Assembly: GCA_937927525.1 (NCBI GenBank) | Contig: CALBDR010000285.1 | Coordinates: 1-19,616, forward strand | DNA length: 19,616 nucleotides | Reading direction: 5' to 3' | DNA from: an uncultured Candidatus Melainabacteria bacterium | GTDB taxonomy: Bacteria > Cyanobacteriota > Vampirovibrionia > LMEP-6097 | Shown: piece by piece, positions 7,229 to 14,026 of the stretch | How positions within the stretch are numbered: position 1 is the stretch's first letter | Layout: the number at the start of each line of letters is the position of its first letter | Notes under the pieces: generated by a model | Told to the model about the DNA's origin: nothing | Database searches by the model: none | The model's input: only the letters and a program-made list of their open reading frames with translations | Program-made: the position numbers and the translations under genes

Positions 7229-8728
7229 TTAAACTAATGCTTCTAAAGCTGGTTCTCTAGTTTCGACGCCAGACTTCTGCTCAAATGCATAGGCTGCATT
7301 GTAGATGGATTTTTCATCTAAAGCTTTTCCTATGATTTGAAGACCGATAGGCATGCCTTCAGAATTATAGCCAGAGTTAATAGATAAACCAGGTAAACCA
7401 GCTAAGTTTACAGGAACTGTTAAAACATCGGATAAGTACATTTCTAAAGGATCTGATTTCTCACCAAACTTAAATGCTGGGCTCGGTGTAGTCGGTGAAA
7501 TAATTAAGTCACATGTTTTGAAAGCATTTTCAAAGTCTTTAAATATAAGTCTTCTAGCTTGCTGTGCTTTCTTATAGTAAGCGTCATAGTAACCTGAGCT
7601 TAAAGCGTAAGTCCCTAACATGATTCTACGAGTAACTTCTTCACCAAAGTTATGGCGGCTTTCTTTATACACAGCGTCTAGGTCAGCAGCCTCTGCTCTA
7701 GCACCGAATCTGATTCCATCAAAACGTGATAGGTTTGAACTAGCTTCAGCTGGAGCGATGATGTAGTAACAAGCTAAGCTGTATTTGATTTTCGGTAGCT
7801 GAATTTCAACAATCTCAGCACCTAGGTCTTGGTAAACTTTAATAGCTTTCCCAAAAGCTGCTTTCGTATCCTCATCTAAGCTGTCAGGATTGAAGTCTTT
7901 AGCAACACCGATTCTAGTACCTTCTAAGCTTTCTCTCTTTTCGAAGTTATTCTGAATATATTCAAGATAGTTTTCGGTTCCAGTATTGATTGAAGTACTG
8001 TCTTTAGAGTCATAGCCAGACATTACTTCAAGTAATAAAGCGTTATCTTTTACTGTTCTAGTCATTGGACCAGCCTGGTCAAGACTACTAGCAAAGGCAA
8101 TGATTCCATATCTAGAAACCTTTCCATAGGTAGGTTTCATTCCTACTAAACCACAGTAAGCAGCAGGTTGTCTAATAGATCCACCTGTATCTGTTCCATA
8201 CGCAAGTGGGCAGAACTTAGCTGCTACGGCAGCAGCTGAGCCACCAGAACTACCGCCAGGCACTCTGTTTATATCCCAAGGGTTTTTACATGGACCGAAG
8301 GCACTAGTTTCGTTACTACTTCCCATAGCAAATTCATCTAAATTTAGTTTTCCTAAAGGGATAGCACCTTCTGAAATAGCTTTATGAGTAACTGTAGCGT
8401 TATAAACTGATTTGTGACCTTTTAGGATACTAGACCCAGCAGTAGTTTCTGCTCCCATCATGTTAATAAGGTCTTTTATACCGATAGGGATTCCAGCAAG
8501 TTTTCCAAGCTTTGCTTTATCTTCGCCTTTAATTAATCTAGAGTCTAATAATTTAGCTTTTTGGATAGCTAGATCATCACAAATATGAATAAAAGAATTA
8601 ATGTTGCCTTTATCTAGTTGATTAATTCTTTCAAGAAATGCTTTTGTGATTTCTTCTGCACTTATTTCTGCACTTAAAAAGCTTTCTTTAAGTTCTAAGG
8701 CGCTTTTATTAATAATGTAGTTAGACAC
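7229..8728 (-). CDS. gatA: Aspartyl/glutamyl-tRNA(Asn/Gln) amidotransferase subunit A
   Basis: GatA is the glutaminase/amidase subunit of the GatCAB complex, which converts Glu-tRNA(Gln) (and sometimes Asp-tRNA(Asn)) to the amidated form in organisms lacking a full set of direct synthetases. The 499-residue protein carries the amidase signature: K85 (GIKD), the cis-Ser S160 in PGGSSGGSAAA, and the nucleophile S184 in DTGGSIRQPA. This is the spacing of the Lys/cis-Ser/Ser triad. Length is standard. The likely start is a GTG at 8726-8728 with no obvious Shine-Dalgarno, 16 bases after the stop of the exported hypothetical. gatB and gatC are not in the window. Confidence 0.95.
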   Translation of the reverse strand: MSNYIINKSALELKESFLSAEISAEEITKAFLERINQLDKGNINSFIHICDDLAIQKAKLLDSRLIKGEDKAKLGKLAGIPIGIKDLINMMGAETTAGSSILKGHKSVYNATVTHKAISEGAIPLGKLNLDEFAMGSSNETSAFGPCKNPWDINRVPGGSSGGSAAAVAAKFCPLAYGTDTGGSIRQPAAYCGLVGMKPTYGKVSRYGIIAFASSLDQAGPMTRTVKDNALLLEVMSGYDSKDSTSINTGTENYLEYIQNNFEKRESLEGTRIGVAKDFNPDSLDEDTKAAFGKAIKVYQDLGAEIVEIQLPKIKYSLACYYIIAPAEASSNLSRFDGIRFGARAEAADLDAVYKESRHNFGEEVTRRIMLGTYALSSGYYDAYYKKAQQARRLIFKDFENAFKTCDLIISPTTPSPAFKFGEKSDPLEMYLSDVLTVPVNLAGLPGLSINSGYNSEGMPIGLQIIGKALDEKSIYNAAYAFEQKSGVETREPALEALV

Positions 8729-8744
8729 AATGCTTATTCTAACA

Positions 8745-9473
8745 TTAATCTATTTCAACTTTTAAAAAGCTTTTAACAGTAATACTACCGAACTGTTCTA
8801 TAAATTCGTATTCGTCTTTTTTTATTTCTTTACCGTTACCTTGAATTTTAACTTCATCTAAGAAACCATCACTTTTTAGATCTAGTAAGCCTGAGTCTTT
8901 ATCTGTATTACCTTCTATGTACATTCTATAATTACTATTTGCAAGAATACCTTCTGAGAGTCTATGTTCAGTAAAATACTGGACTGTTTTACCAGCAAAA
9001 TATCCAATAACTTTATTGGTCATTTTACTTCCATCACTTTCAACATATAGTGATAAGAACTGATAGGTATCATCTAAGTTACAGTAAACATGCATTTCCC
9101 CTTTCTTGGGGAAGCTAAATTCCATGATGTTTTTGTAGTAAAGCTTGTGATTATTGATAGTCCCACTAGCTTCAACGATTCTTTCGCGCCATTTGTCTGA
9201 GTGGACTTTAATATTAACTATGGTTTTTTGGTAGGGGCTCTTAGAGCCAGACTCGTAGTAGTATCTTTCTAAGTGCGCACGTCCTTTTTTACGGTAAACT
9301 TTGCTATTTGCTAAACCTCTAAGAGCAAGCATCGGTGAATAATTAGCTACTAATTTAGCTTTAGTGTTTAACAGTTCTTTAAGTGATTCTGGATAGCTAG
9401 GTACAGCAATAGCTGCTCTTATGCCAGACATAAAGCTAAGAACTATTAGAACTAAGTGGTTTAATAATTTCAT
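8745..9473 (-). CDS. Exported protein of unknown function
   Basis: Starting at the ATG at 9473 gives 242 residues with a convincing signal peptide: MKLLNH, a hydrophobic LVLIVLSFMSGI core, and an AIAVPS-type cleavage region near residue 24. A longer frame from a GTG at 9539 adds 22 residues ahead of this signal and is less likely. The mature part is rich in Tyr, Lys and beta-prone residues (for example HLERYYYESGS, KLYYKNIMEFSF, EMHVYCNLDD). This recalls periplasmic beta-sheet carrier or LolA-like folds, but I see no diagnostic motif, so that is only a guess. It is the first gene of the run leading into gatA and holB. No Shine-Dalgarno precedes the ATG. Confidence 0.75.
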   Translation of the reverse strand: MKLLNHLVLIVLSFMSGIRAAIAVPSYPESLKELLNTKAKLVANYSPMLALRGLANSKVYRKKGRAHLERYYYESGSKSPYQKTIVNIKVHSDKWRERIVEASGTINNHKLYYKNIMEFSFPKKGEMHVYCNLDDTYQFLSLYVESDGSKMTNKVIGYFAGKTVQYFTEHRLSEGILANSNYRMYIEGNTDKDSGLLDLKSDGFLDEVKIQGNGKEIKKDEYEFIEQFGSITVKSFLKVEID

Positions 9474-9521
9474 GAAGGAATTTACGGTTATCGAACTAGT
9501 ACAATATTCACTTAAAGATAG

Positions 9522-9532
9522 GGTTATTAACC
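9522..9532. promoter_or_regulatory. GGTTA-T-TAACC palindrome in a divergent control region
   Basis: A perfect 5-bp inverted repeat around a single T lies between the exported-protein start (9473, minus) and murB (9618, plus). A -10-like TAAAAT for murB lies at 9559-9564. The position suits an operator or a shared control site, but a chance palindrome of this size in AT-rich DNA is possible. Confidence 0.25.
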
Positions 9533-9590
9533 TAGTCACTTGTTAAAAAAAATTAAGATAAAATAGTAAAACGCTGTTATTCTTGATATT

Positions 9591-9596
9591 AGGAGG
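9591..9596 (+). promoter_or_regulatory. Strong Shine-Dalgarno AGGAGG, unusually far from the murB ATG
   Basis: AGGAGG is the best ribosome-binding site in this part of the window, yet it is 21 bases from the ATG at 9618. In the murB frame, ATC (9606) and ATA (9609) lie at 9 and 12 bases. The ATG itself sits inside the palindrome CCATATGG (9615-9622). Confidence 0.5.
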
Positions 9597-9617
9597 CATT
9601 GCACAATCATATCCCAT

Positions 9618-10520
9618 ATGGAGATAAAAAAGAATGTAGATGTAACGGCTTTGAGTACTTTACGTATTCAGGCTAGTGCCGATTTTTTTGCTGAGCCTGA
9701 GTCTGTAGATGAATTAATTAAGGCTGTTAAATTTGCCAAAGATAATGGTTTGAACGTTACTTTTTTAGGTGGAGGCTCTAATTCTTTATTAAGTTCTCGC
9801 AAAATTGATTCATTATTGATATCAACTTTAAAAATTGACTTTATTGATCAAAAATCTGAAACTATATTTGAACTCGGAGCTGGTCTTAAGATGCCTCGTT
9901 TTTGTGGCAAAATGATACATCGCTCCCTTTCTGGTGCTGAATTTATGGTAGGGATACCAGGAAGTGTAGGGGGAGGAATTGTTATGAATGCTGGAGCTCA
10001 CGGTCGCGAATTCTCTGATATCTTTGTTTCTGCAAAGATTCTAGACTTAGATACTCTTCAAGTCCGTGAATTTATGTATGATGATATGGAGTTTGAGTAC
10101 AGGGCTTCTAGTATCAATCCAGATAAATATTGCTTGCTCTCAGCTACAGTGAAATTAGACTTCGCAGCGAAAGATGAGATTCGAGAGAAAGTTGCTTCAT
10201 ATAACCGCTCTCGTACATCATCACAGCCATTGAAGGCTTGGACTTGTGGTTGTACTTTTAAAAACCCACTGCCTGACTATCCTGCCGGGAAACTGATTCA
10301 AGACTTGGACGCAAAAGAGCTTACTATAGGTCAAATGCAAGTTTCTGACGTTCATGCAAACTTTTTCCAAAATATTGGAACTGCTAGTTCTTCTGAATTC
10401 TGTGAACTTGTCTCTACTGTTCAGGGTTTAGCTCGAGAGAAGAAGAACATAGAACTTTTCCCAGAGGTCAAACCAATAGGCTTTTTTACTGAAGACGAAA
10501 AAAAAATTTGGACTAATTAG
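9618..10520 (+). CDS. murB: UDP-N-acetylenolpyruvoylglucosamine reductase
   Basis: MurB is the FAD-dependent enzyme that reduces enolpyruvyl-UDP-GlcNAc to UDP-MurNAc with NADPH, the second committed step of peptidoglycan synthesis in the cytoplasm. The 300-residue protein has the FAD-binding FLGGGSN (49-55) and IPGSVGGGIVMNAGAHG (113-129). EYRAS carries R162, RSRTSSQP is at 197-204, and GCTFKNP at 211-217 places C212 where many MurBs have the proton-donor Ser. E283 lies in LFPEVKPIG. A Cys at this position is known as a variant, so activity is expected. The compact insert pattern fits the shorter type II enzymes. Start: ATG at 9618; the strong Shine-Dalgarno lies unusually far upstream. Ends with TAG. 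Confidence 0.93.
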   Translation: MEIKKNVDVTALSTLRIQASADFFAEPESVDELIKAVKFAKDNGLNVTFLGGGSNSLLSSRKIDSLLISTLKIDFIDQKSETIFELGAGLKMPRFCGKMIHRSLSGAEFMVGIPGSVGGGIVMNAGAHGREFSDIFVSAKILDLDTLQVREFMYDDMEFEYRASSINPDKYCLLSATVKLDFAAKDEIREKVASYNRSRTSSQPLKAWTCGCTFKNPLPDYPAGKLIQDLDAKELTIGQMQVSDVHANFFQNIGTASSSEFCELVSTVQGLAREKKNIELFPEVKPIGFFTEDEKKIWTN

Positions 10521-10546
10521 TTTAAAGAGTAACCTTTTTAAAAACC

Positions 10547-10577
10547 TTGACAAGTCTTTTACTTTTTCATCGATACT
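10547..10577 (+). promoter_or_regulatory. Candidate promoter upstream of the symporter gene
   Basis: A perfect -35 TTGACA lies at 10547-10552, with GATACT at 10572-10577 (19-base spacer) as a weak -10. A second -10-like TATACT lies at 10607-10612 without a good -35. They are in the 157-base gap between murB and the transporter, which otherwise shows nothing. Confidence 0.35.
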
Positions 10578-10677
10578 TTATTTATTACTTTTTGAAATTG
10601 ATTCATTATACTTTCTGTAAGAGTTTTAAAGAAATTCAGTCATTTTTGCAAAAGAAAAGTAAAATATTAAAGAGCTT

Positions 10678-12081
10678 ATGGCTATTTTTATTAGTTTTTT
10701 TCTGTTTTTTATTTTAATGATGCTAGTAGGCTTGCTTGCATCCCTAAAAGCTGAGGCTAATACTGATGACTATTTGCTTGCTGGTAGAAATGTTGGTGCA
10801 TTTCCGATGGCATTATCTGCAGCTGCAAGTAAAATAAGTGGTTTTATGTTTATAGGTATGCTTGGTTATGTTTATGTCCAGGGTTTCTCAAGTGTTTGGT
10901 TTTTAATTACATGGATTTTCTCTGACTGGCTTATATGGAAAGTATTTTATAAGTCTATTCGTGAAATTTCAGAAAAAGAGAATATAAGTACTATAACTTC
11001 TTTTTGTATTACTGATACTAAGAGCAATACAGGTAAGTATTTTTTAAGATTTTTAGCTTTAGTGATCATAATCTTTATGGGGGTGTATGCTGCAGCTCAG
11101 CTTAGTGCAGGTGCTAAAGCACTTGAAGCGGTTTTAGAGATGAATTATTCCTTAAGCGTAATTATTGCAGCTGTTTTAATAGCTCTATATTGTTTTTCTG
11201 GTGGTATTAGAGCTTCCATTTGGACTGATTCGGTCCAAGCCATTATTATGCTTGCAGCTATTTTATGTCTTGCTTTCGTGGCAGTAAATAGTATCGGTGG
11301 TTTTAATAATATTAAAATAGCTCTTGCTGAGCAGGGAGCTAATCTAGTGGAGTGGATTCCTCGTGATTTGAAATTTGGTTTCTTGATTTTTATATTAGGA
11401 AGAGTAGCGAATGGCTTTGCTTTATTAGGTCAGCCTCATATTGTGGTTCGGTCAATGTTAATTAGAGACCTTGAGTCATTTAAGCTTGCAGAGAAAGTTT
11501 ACTTCATGTACTACATAGTTTTTTGTGCAGCTATGTTTTTAGTTGCTCTTTCAGCTAGGGTGATTTTACCTGATTTAATTAATTCTGATCCAGAAATGGC
11601 ATTGCTTGAGCTTAGTAAATCACAATTACCTAATTATTTGATAGGTTTGATTTTAGCAGGAGTCTTTTCTTCGACTATTTCTACTGCTGATTCACAAATT
11701 CTTTCCTGCACAGCAAGTATCACTCAGGATTTATTTACTAAATTCAAAAATAACTATTGGTTTAATAAAATAGTTACTCTACTTATATTAGTTTTTGTTA
11801 CAGTACTTGCTTTGATTAGTAACGAGTCAGTTTTTTCACTCACTATGTTTGGTTGGGTTAGTTTGGGTGTGGTCTTCGCGCCATTAATTTTTTTAAGAGT
11901 ATTTAAATACTCACTGACTAACATAAGTAGCATCTTTATATGTTTTATTTCACTTACTGTTGCTTTAATTTGGAGTAAATCAGGTTATCATGCCTCTTTG
12001 AATGAGGTCTTTGTGGGTTTTATTTGCTTCTTTATATTAATAATTTTAAGAAAGCTTAGCTCCTTCTTCATTTTTCCTTAA
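10678..12081 (+). CDS. Sodium:solute symporter, proline permease-like (SSS family)
   Basis: The 467-residue, very hydrophobic protein has the spacing of a multi-spanning SSS transporter (about 12-13 membrane segments), which imports a small solute with Na+ across the inner membrane. Family motifs: DDYLLAGRNVGAFPMALSAA (30-49), GGIRASIWTDSVQ (175-187), LLGQPHIVVR (249-258) and GVFSSTISTADSQILSCTASITQDL (328-352). The Ser/Thr residues of the last motif correspond to the Na+ site on TM8. GQPHI and the STxSTADSQ segment point toward the PutP branch, so proline is the best guess, but related members carry other substrates. The C-terminus is slightly short compared with PutP of about 500 residues. 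Start ATG at 10678 with a weak AAAGAG. Confidence 0.85.
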   Translation: MAIFISFFLFFILMMLVGLLASLKAEANTDDYLLAGRNVGAFPMALSAAASKISGFMFIGMLGYVYVQGFSSVWFLITWIFSDWLIWKVFYKSIREISEKENISTITSFCITDTKSNTGKYFLRFLALVIIIFMGVYAAAQLSAGAKALEAVLEMNYSLSVIIAAVLIALYCFSGGIRASIWTDSVQAIIMLAAILCLAFVAVNSIGGFNNIKIALAEQGANLVEWIPRDLKFGFLIFILGRVANGFALLGQPHIVVRSMLIRDLESFKLAEKVYFMYYIVFCAAMFLVALSARVILPDLINSDPEMALLELSKSQLPNYLIGLILAGVFSSTISTADSQILSCTASITQDLFTKFKNNYWFNKIVTLLILVFVTVLALISNESVFSLTMFGWVSLGVVFAPLIFLRVFKYSLTNISSIFICFISLTVALIWSKSGYHASLNEVFVGFICFFILIILRKLSSFFIFP

Positions 12082-12093
12082 CTATTGTGTTAT

Positions 12094-12142
12094 TATAATT
12101 ATTAATATTAAAAGCGTGTTGACTCAAAGGTGAGTCGGGGAG
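12094..12142 (+). promoter_or_regulatory. Promoter, leader hairpin and RBS of the 119-residue orphan
   Basis: TATAAT lies at 12094-12099. A GACTC-AAAGGT-GAGTC hairpin (12121-12136) follows, then GGGGAG at 12137-12142, 11 bases before the ATG at 12154. The hairpin sits right against the ribosome-binding site, so it could influence translation; this is inference from position. Confidence 0.35.
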
Positions 12143-12153
12143 AATTGAATAAT

Positions 12154-12513
12154 ATGCCTATTGATCCAGGTACTTTAGCTTTTACAGCTGGTACATCTGC
12201 AGCTTCTACATTTGCATTAGACGCAGCAGAAGATAAGATTGTCGGTGCAACAAAGGCTATTAATGGTGTTGATATTCGTGATAAGTTTGCTATGCATCAG
12301 CTTCATTTAGAACGAGCAATGCAGCAGCAAATGGCTAGAAACCCTATAAAAAATCCAAAAACAGCTGGTAATAACCCTGGTTTTGCACACACTGCTTCCC
12401 AAGTTGCTATAAAGCACACTGGTATGAACTCTATTCAACAATTCAATTTAAAAAAAGAAAGGGCTCAATTGCATAGAAATAAAGCTAGTGCGCTAGCTAG
12501 ATTTAAAGGCTAA
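12154..12513 (+). CDS. Orphan small protein, 119 residues
   Basis: No family recognised. From the ATG at 12154 (Shine-Dalgarno GGGGAG 11 bases upstream) the protein begins MPIDPGTLAF and has an Ala/Thr/Ser-rich, mildly hydrophobic N-terminal third. It then becomes basic and Gln/His/Asn-rich (HQLHLERAMQQQMARN about residues 48-63) and ends in a positively charged stretch (KKERAQLHRNKASALARFKG). There is no signal peptide and no cysteine. A GTG at 12130 in the same frame would add eight residues but overlaps the hairpin and RBS. Its TAA stop overlaps the TAG stop of the convergent DUF4214 gene (CTAA, 12510-12513). The charge pattern would suit binding nucleic acid or an acidic partner, but this is a guess. 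Confidence 0.65.
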   Translation: MPIDPGTLAFTAGTSAASTFALDAAEDKIVGATKAINGVDIRDKFAMHQLHLERAMQQQMARNPIKNPKTAGNNPGFAHTASQVAIKHTGMNSIQQFNLKKERAQLHRNKASALARFKG

Positions 12514-13295
12514 GCATTTTTAGCTTGATATTCGTCTGAGTTCATGAAACCTTCAATGATGCTTTCCAGATCTGATCCATTTGCTAATTGTTGATCCCAA
12601 AATGCTTTACCTTCAGCATCAGAGCCTCTACCTAACATCTTGTTGTATAAATGTTCAATAGGATCACTACTTTGTAAAGCATTATTTTGGAATTCATCAC
12701 TTAAATAAAAAGCGTCTGTTATGTCTTGGATAGAAGTTCCAGAATCTAGTTGATCCTGCCAGAAGGTCCCATCACCTTCCTGCATGTCTCTATCTAATAT
12801 GTCCTTATATAAATTTTTAATAGTGTCACTATTTTGATCAACTACACTTGGGGTTTCAGTAGTATTATTTGTTTGGGTGTTTGCTGTTCCATCTGCCACC
12901 CTGTTTCCATCTGCATTAACTATGACTTCTTCAGTACCATCTAAATATACACGTTTAATACTTCCATCTCTTTCTTCGACTAGGGTAAATTCTTGGTCTT
13001 GAGTCGAGTCTGAATTGTTATTGGATTCAGACTCATTGCTGATACCTTCTCCTAGGGTAAATTCACTGTATTCAGTATTTAGTGCATTCGTTAGTTGCGC
13101 AACGCTTATATCACCTTGTAAAAATTGCTCTCTGACACTTTCTATCATGTCACTACTATTATGATCTCTATATTCAGTAGATAAGTCACTGTCAATATTT
13201 TCGTCTATTTCATCTAAGGCTTCTAAAAGTTCTTGGTTCCTAGCAACTGAATCCTACATTCGCTGCCAGGCGCTTCCTACATTGAAATCTACCAT
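12510..13295 (-). CDS. DUF4214 repeat protein, interrupted by an in-frame TAG after codon 13
   Basis: The intact part from the ATG at 13148 gives 212 residues: an acidic, Asn/Ser/Thr-rich linker, then two DUF4214 repeats (about 108-155, NLYKDILDRDMQEGDGTFW; and 165-208, HLYNKMLGRGSDAEGKAFW). Each ends in a SDEF/SDEY motif. DUF4214 occurs in secreted and surface bacterial proteins, often with repeats. Two short EFTL units sit at 29-32 and 53-56. The ATG at 13148 has no Shine-Dalgarno. A normal start is at 13293-13295, with GGAG six bases upstream (13302-13305), encoding MVDFNVGSAWQRM, then TAG (13254-13256), then 35 more open codons in frame with the ATG at 13148. Homology with the next gene continues through the TAG, so this looks like a recent nonsense mutation, readthrough or a sequence error. 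Total span 262 codons. Confidence 0.7.
13254..13256 (-). other. In-frame amber codon inside the DUF4214 gene
   Basis: TAG follows ATG as codon 14 of the frame that starts at 13295. The frame stays open on both sides and joins the DUF4214 protein. TAG is used as a normal stop elsewhere in the window (murB, sulfotransferase, the oxidase, and the end of this same gene), so genome-wide reassignment is unlikely. Confidence 0.75.
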
Positions 13296-13383
13296 TATTT
13301 GCTCCTTTTACTTTCTGAATCCCTCTGATTTTTGATGATATTTTTATCAATACAGGTGATACACTATTTTTGTTAATTTAAGG

Positions 13384-13806
13384 TTAAGCAGAAGCTAACT
13401 GTGTCTCAGTAGTTCCATCATCTTCCTCTTCCTCAGATTCATAGGCAGTATAGTAATCTGTATAAGCATCTCTAAAGTCCTCAGCATCTAGCTTGCCTGT
13501 TAGGAAGCTTTCTGTTAAAGTATCTAGTCGCTTTCTTGCTTCACTTTTTTCAAAACCATCAGCTACCTCTTCCATGATTTCTAGCATTTCTTGCTGTTTT
13601 TCACTTTGAGCATTCATTCTTTCATAGTTTTTTACTGAATTAGAATTCTTCCATCTATCTATATTTTTAACAGTTTTGGTTAAGTTTGCTCTTAAGTTTT
13701 TTAGTGTATTCGCTGCATCCATAAAACCTATAGTGTTTCTAGTGTTGGTTAAGTTTGCTCTTAAGTTTTTTACTGTAGTATTCTTCCATCTATCTATAAT
13801 TGACAT
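13384..13806 (-). CDS. Small protein with internally duplicated N-terminus, paralogous to the DUF4214 gene's N-terminal domain
   Basis: 140 residues, family not recognised. The first 60 residues are built from two motifs in the order IDRWKN, KNLRANLT, KNLRANLT, IDRWKN (at about 4-9, 13-20, 36-43 and 49-54), basic and free of acidic runs. Residues 61-122 are acidic and helical. They align with the N-terminal region of the neighbouring DUF4214 gene: ERMNAQSEKQQEMLEIMEEV here against QRM-stop-DSVARNQELLEALDEI there, without a gap, then SFLTGKLDAEDF against QFLQGDISVAQL. The tail is Glu/Asp-rich (YESEEEEDD). The ATG at 13806 has GGAG six bases upstream, matching the style of the DUF4214 start. 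No signal peptide. The N/C charge split suggests an interaction module, but no function can be given. Confidence 0.75.
   Translation of the reverse strand: MSIIDRWKNTTVKNLRANLTNTRNTIGFMDAANTLKNLRANLTKTVKNIDRWKNSNSVKNYERMNAQSEKQQEMLEIMEEVADGFEKSEARKRLDTLTESFLTGKLDAEDFRDAYTDYYTAYESEEEEDDGTTETQLASA
13645..13798 (-). repeat. In-frame A-B-B-A direct repeats within the small-protein gene
   Basis: Copy A (19 bases, containing TTCCATCTATCTATA on the plus strand) is exact at 13645-13663 and 13780-13798. Copy B (28 bases, containing GGTTAAGTTTGCTCTTAAG) is exact at 13676-13703 and 13745-13772. All are in the same orientation. Offsets are 135 and 69 bases, both multiples of three, so they encode the repeated IDRWKN and KNLRANLT peptides. 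Confidence 0.85.
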
Positions 13807-13823
13807 ATTTCACTCCTTTATTC

Positions 13824-13841
13824 ACCTCTAGATTAAGAGGT
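13824..13841 (-). promoter_or_regulatory. Leader hairpin ahead of the small-protein RBS
   Basis: ACCTCT-N6-AGAGGT forms a perfect 6-bp stem in the leader of the 13806 gene, just upstream of AAAGGAG. On the plus strand it is followed by TTTT, so a weak terminator is an alternative reading. Confidence 0.35.
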
Positions 13842-13863
13842 TTTACCGATTTATCTTCCACTC

Positions 13864-13881
13864 ATAGTGTATATATACTAT
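13864..13881. promoter_or_regulatory. 18-bp near-perfect palindrome, operator or promoter core
   Basis: ATAGTGTATATATACTAT is symmetric except for one mismatched pair. On the minus strand it overlaps a -10-like TATAGT suited to the 13806 gene. It could be an operator for that gene; alternating TA in AT-rich DNA also produces such symmetry by chance. Confidence 0.35.
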
Positions 13882-13964
13882 ACGTATTAAAAAGTGGTTA
13901 AGAAGTATTGCGCTTTTGTCTGTTTAGTTTGATTCTTTAGCCACCTTGATTAGAGTAGATAAGT

Positions 13965-13999
13965 AAAAAAACTCCCCACTTGAATAAGTGGGGAGTTTT
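13965..13999 (-). terminator. Strong Rho-independent terminator of groES-groEL
   Basis: AAAACTCCCCACTT and AAGTGGGGAGTTTT form a perfect 14-bp stem around a GAAT loop (stem 13968-13999). It is followed on the minus strand by six Ts (plus-strand A6 at 13965-13970). It lies 27 bases after the groEL stop. The plus strand also has a T-run, so it may work in both directions. The 220-base gap around it holds no gene. Confidence 0.93.
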
Positions 14000-14026
14000 A
14001 AGTGTTTTAGTTAATTAAGACTTTGA

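Noticed and set aside
9599..9676. Short leader peptide from TTG at 9599 overlapping murB
   Set aside because: The AGGAGG would be only two bases from the TTG, and the 25-codon frame has no supporting feature.
13254..13256. Genome-wide reassignment of TAG to an amino acid
   Set aside because: murB, the sulfotransferase, the oxidase and the DUF4214 gene itself all end in TAG at sensible positions.
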